This document shows, piece after piece, positions 5,087 to 5,876 of a stretch of 5,876 nucleotides of DNA. Below the pieces are notes generated by a model. That model searched no databases. It worked only from the letters and a program-made list of their open reading frames with translations, and was not told the DNA's origin. This DNA is from JAUILA01 sp964563925 (GTDB lineage Bacteria; Bacteroidota; Bacteroidia; Cytophagales; Cyclobacteriaceae), in assembly GCA_964563925.1 (NCBI GenBank), contig CAZLZD010000115.1, forward strand, positions 1-5,876, given 5' to 3'. Made by a program: the position numbers and the translations under genes. Position 1 is the first letter of the stretch. The number at the start of each line of letters is the position of its first letter.

Positions 5087-5497
5087 ATGATTTCAGTCAC
5101 CACCCTCCTTCTTGAAGCAGCAAACGTATTTTTCTTTGCCTTTCACATAGTGCTGATCCTGTTCAACCTGTTTGGCTGGATCCCGGCCAAAACGCGGAAA
5201 TGGAACCTGGCGGCGCTTGCCCTCACGGCTTTCTCCTGGGTGGTGCTGGGATATTTCTATGGCTGGGGGTATTGCTTTCTTACCGACTGGCACTGGGAAG
5301 TCAGGGATGAACTGGGGTATACCACCGACGCCTCGTCCTATATCCGTTTCCTTCTGTTACGACTTACTTCCCTGGACCTGCCGGCGAAAACAGTCGATAC
5401 GTGGACCGCTGTCCTGTTCGGCCTCGCCATCCTGGCCAGCCTTTACGTCAATTTCCTGAAGGCGCCGCAAGGTGGCGATGAAAATCTTTCCGGCTGA
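5087..5497 (+). CDS. DUF2784-like integral membrane protein
   Basis: The 136 residues contain hydrophobic segments at about 7-32 (with FHIVLILFNLFGWI), about 41-62 and about 106-124, so three membrane spans are likely, with a possible fourth amphipathic stretch around 85-96. The central motif GWGYCFLTDWHW (59-70), followed by a short YTTDASSYI linker, resembles DUF2784 members, whose function is unknown. The start at ATG 5087 has GGAG four bases upstream. An N-terminus this close to the first span fits an inner-membrane protein without a cleaved signal peptide. It is followed after 91 bases by the Hsp20 gene on the same strand. The stop codon lies inside a small hairpin, which suggests the transcript may end or be processed there. 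The membrane call is strong; the family label is from memory of the motif and less certain. Confidence 0.78.
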   Translation: MISVTTLLLEAANVFFFAFHIVLILFNLFGWIPAKTRKWNLAALALTAFSWVVLGYFYGWGYCFLTDWHWEVRDELGYTTDASSYIRFLLLRLTSLDLPAKTVDTWTAVLFGLAILASLYVNFLKAPQGGDENLSG

Positions 5498-5531
5498 CGA
5501 AAATCGTCATCGCACCCTACAGGGTCCTTTT
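5495..5531 (+). terminator. Two small tandem hairpins at the end of the DUF2784-like gene (weak terminator candidate)
   Basis: TGACGA (5495-5500) and TCGTCA (5504-5509) form a perfect 6-bp stem around AAA, including the TGA stop. It is followed by ACCCT (5514-5518) and AGGGT (5521-5525) around a 2-base centre, then CCTTTT. The stems are short and the T-run is only four, so intrinsic termination would be inefficient at best. The inverted repeats are certain; the function is doubtful. Confidence 0.25.
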
Positions 5532-5566
5532 GTAGGTTAGTGGTGTATTACAATTTGATACATTTA
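5528..5566 (+). promoter_or_regulatory. Candidate promoter region of the hsp20 gene
   Basis: TTTTG (5528-5532), TACAATTTG (5549-5557, one base longer than TAnnTTTG) and TACATTTA (5559-5566, one mismatch) lie in the 91-base spacer before the Hsp20 ATG. No pair has the ideal spacing. No CIRCE-type inverted repeat is present, so HrcA control is not indicated. An own promoter is plausible because heat-shock genes are normally induced separately from their neighbours. Confidence 0.3.
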
Positions 5567-5588
5567 ACCATTTAAACCAAGAGCAATC

Positions 5589-5876
5589 ATGGATGCTGAA
5601 TTAACCAAAAGAATGCCCACCTTTTTAACCAACTGGTGGAGTCCGGAATCTGTTTTTGATTCCGAATTGTTTGACAGGATGCCCGAATTTTTCGGAAACA
5701 GGAGAATGAATATCCCGTCGGTAAATATCAGGGAAACCTCCAAAAATTTTGAGCTCGAACTTGCTGCACCAGGGCTCACCAGAAAGGATTTTGACATTGA
5801 AATCGCCGATAACCTGCTTAGTATAAGCGCAGAGAAAAAGGTAAGTACCGAGGAAAAAGAAGGATATACCCGGCGT
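5589..5876 (+). CDS. Small heat shock protein, Hsp20/alpha-crystallin family, 3' end cut by window edge
   Basis: This ATP-independent holdase binds unfolding proteins in the cytoplasm under stress. The visible 96 residues include a variable N-terminal arm rich in Trp and Phe (TFLTNWWSPE, LFDRMPEFF) and the start of the alpha-crystallin domain: IPSVNIRETSKNFELELAAP (42-61), GLTRKDFDIEIADNLLSISAEKK (62-84) and EEKEGYTRR at the edge. This order is diagnostic for the family. The rest of the domain and the C-terminal I-x-I anchor should lie beyond 5876 (usual total about 140-150 residues). The start at ATG 5589 is preceded by a weak purine stretch (AAGAG). It is downstream of the DUF2784-like gene and close to a universal stress protein and a stress-type regulator. 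Confidence 0.95.
   Translation, partial: MDAELTKRMPTFLTNWWSPESVFDSELFDRMPEFFGNRRMNIPSVNIRETSKNFELELAAPGLTRKDFDIEIADNLLSISAEKKVSTEEKEGYTRR

Noticed and set aside
5088..5099. TGATTTCAGTCA, a TGA-N6-TCA core at the DUF2784-like start codon
   Set aside because: It lies within the start of the coding sequence, the centre differs from the TGACCyGyATCA pair, and single cores occur by chance.
5498..5588. CIRCE-like operator before hsp20
   Set aside because: No TTAGCACTC/GAGTGCTAA arms with 9-base spacing are present.
5564..5797. Minus-strand open frame opposite the Hsp20 gene
   Set aside because: Antisense to a clear alpha-crystallin domain protein; serine-rich shadow translation.

Overview
The window looks like chromosomal DNA from a member of the Bacteroidota. 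The reasons are the protein families present (a REC-Crp/Fnr fusion regulator, a two-domain universal stress protein, a DUF2784-like membrane protein and an Hsp20), mostly weak or absent Shine-Dalgarno sequences, and several promoter-like strings resembling the Bacteroidota -7 element TAnnTTTG. The lineage is inferred from protein style only. No rRNA, tRNA, CRISPR array or mobile element was found.

Layout: (1) 1-1836, minus strand, holds a two-gene NAD salvage operon. pncB (nicotinate phosphoribosyltransferase, TTG start) is followed with a 1-nt TAATG overlap by pncA (nicotinamidase), which is cut by the window edge. (2) 1837-2060 is a divergent intergenic region with two separate dyads: a strong one against the pncB start and another in the leader of the plus-strand gene. 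(3) 2061-2456, plus strand, is a small DUF559-like protein (PD-(D/E)XK nuclease fold) that appears to have lost its catalytic Asp. Its stop codon overlaps tail-to-tail with that of the next gene. (4) 2453-3280, minus strand, is a two-domain universal stress protein. (5) 3294-3393 is a run of exactly 100 N, an assembly gap. (6) 3394-4394, minus strand, is a REC-cNMP-HTH response regulator of Crp/Fnr type whose last residues are lost in the gap. Two near-identical Crp/Fnr-like boxes lie 22 bp apart upstream of it. (7) 4556-5002, minus strand, is an unrecognised helical protein, divergent from (8) 5087-5497, plus strand, a DUF2784-like membrane protein. (9) From 5589 to the right edge, plus strand, is the N-terminal part of an Hsp20 small heat shock protein.

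How the genes may work together: pncB and pncA form the front of the deamidating NAD salvage route (nicotinamide to nicotinate to nicotinate mononucleotide). The right half looks like a stress, energy-limitation or redox neighbourhood: a phosphorylatable Crp/Fnr-type regulator, a universal stress protein probably in the same transcription unit, and an Hsp20. The most testable new proposals are autoregulation of the REC-Crp gene through the tandem TGA-N6-TCA boxes, control of the pncBA operon through the dyad at its start, and a nuclease-dead role for the DUF559-like protein. I did not find a clearly unprecedented multi-gene system.
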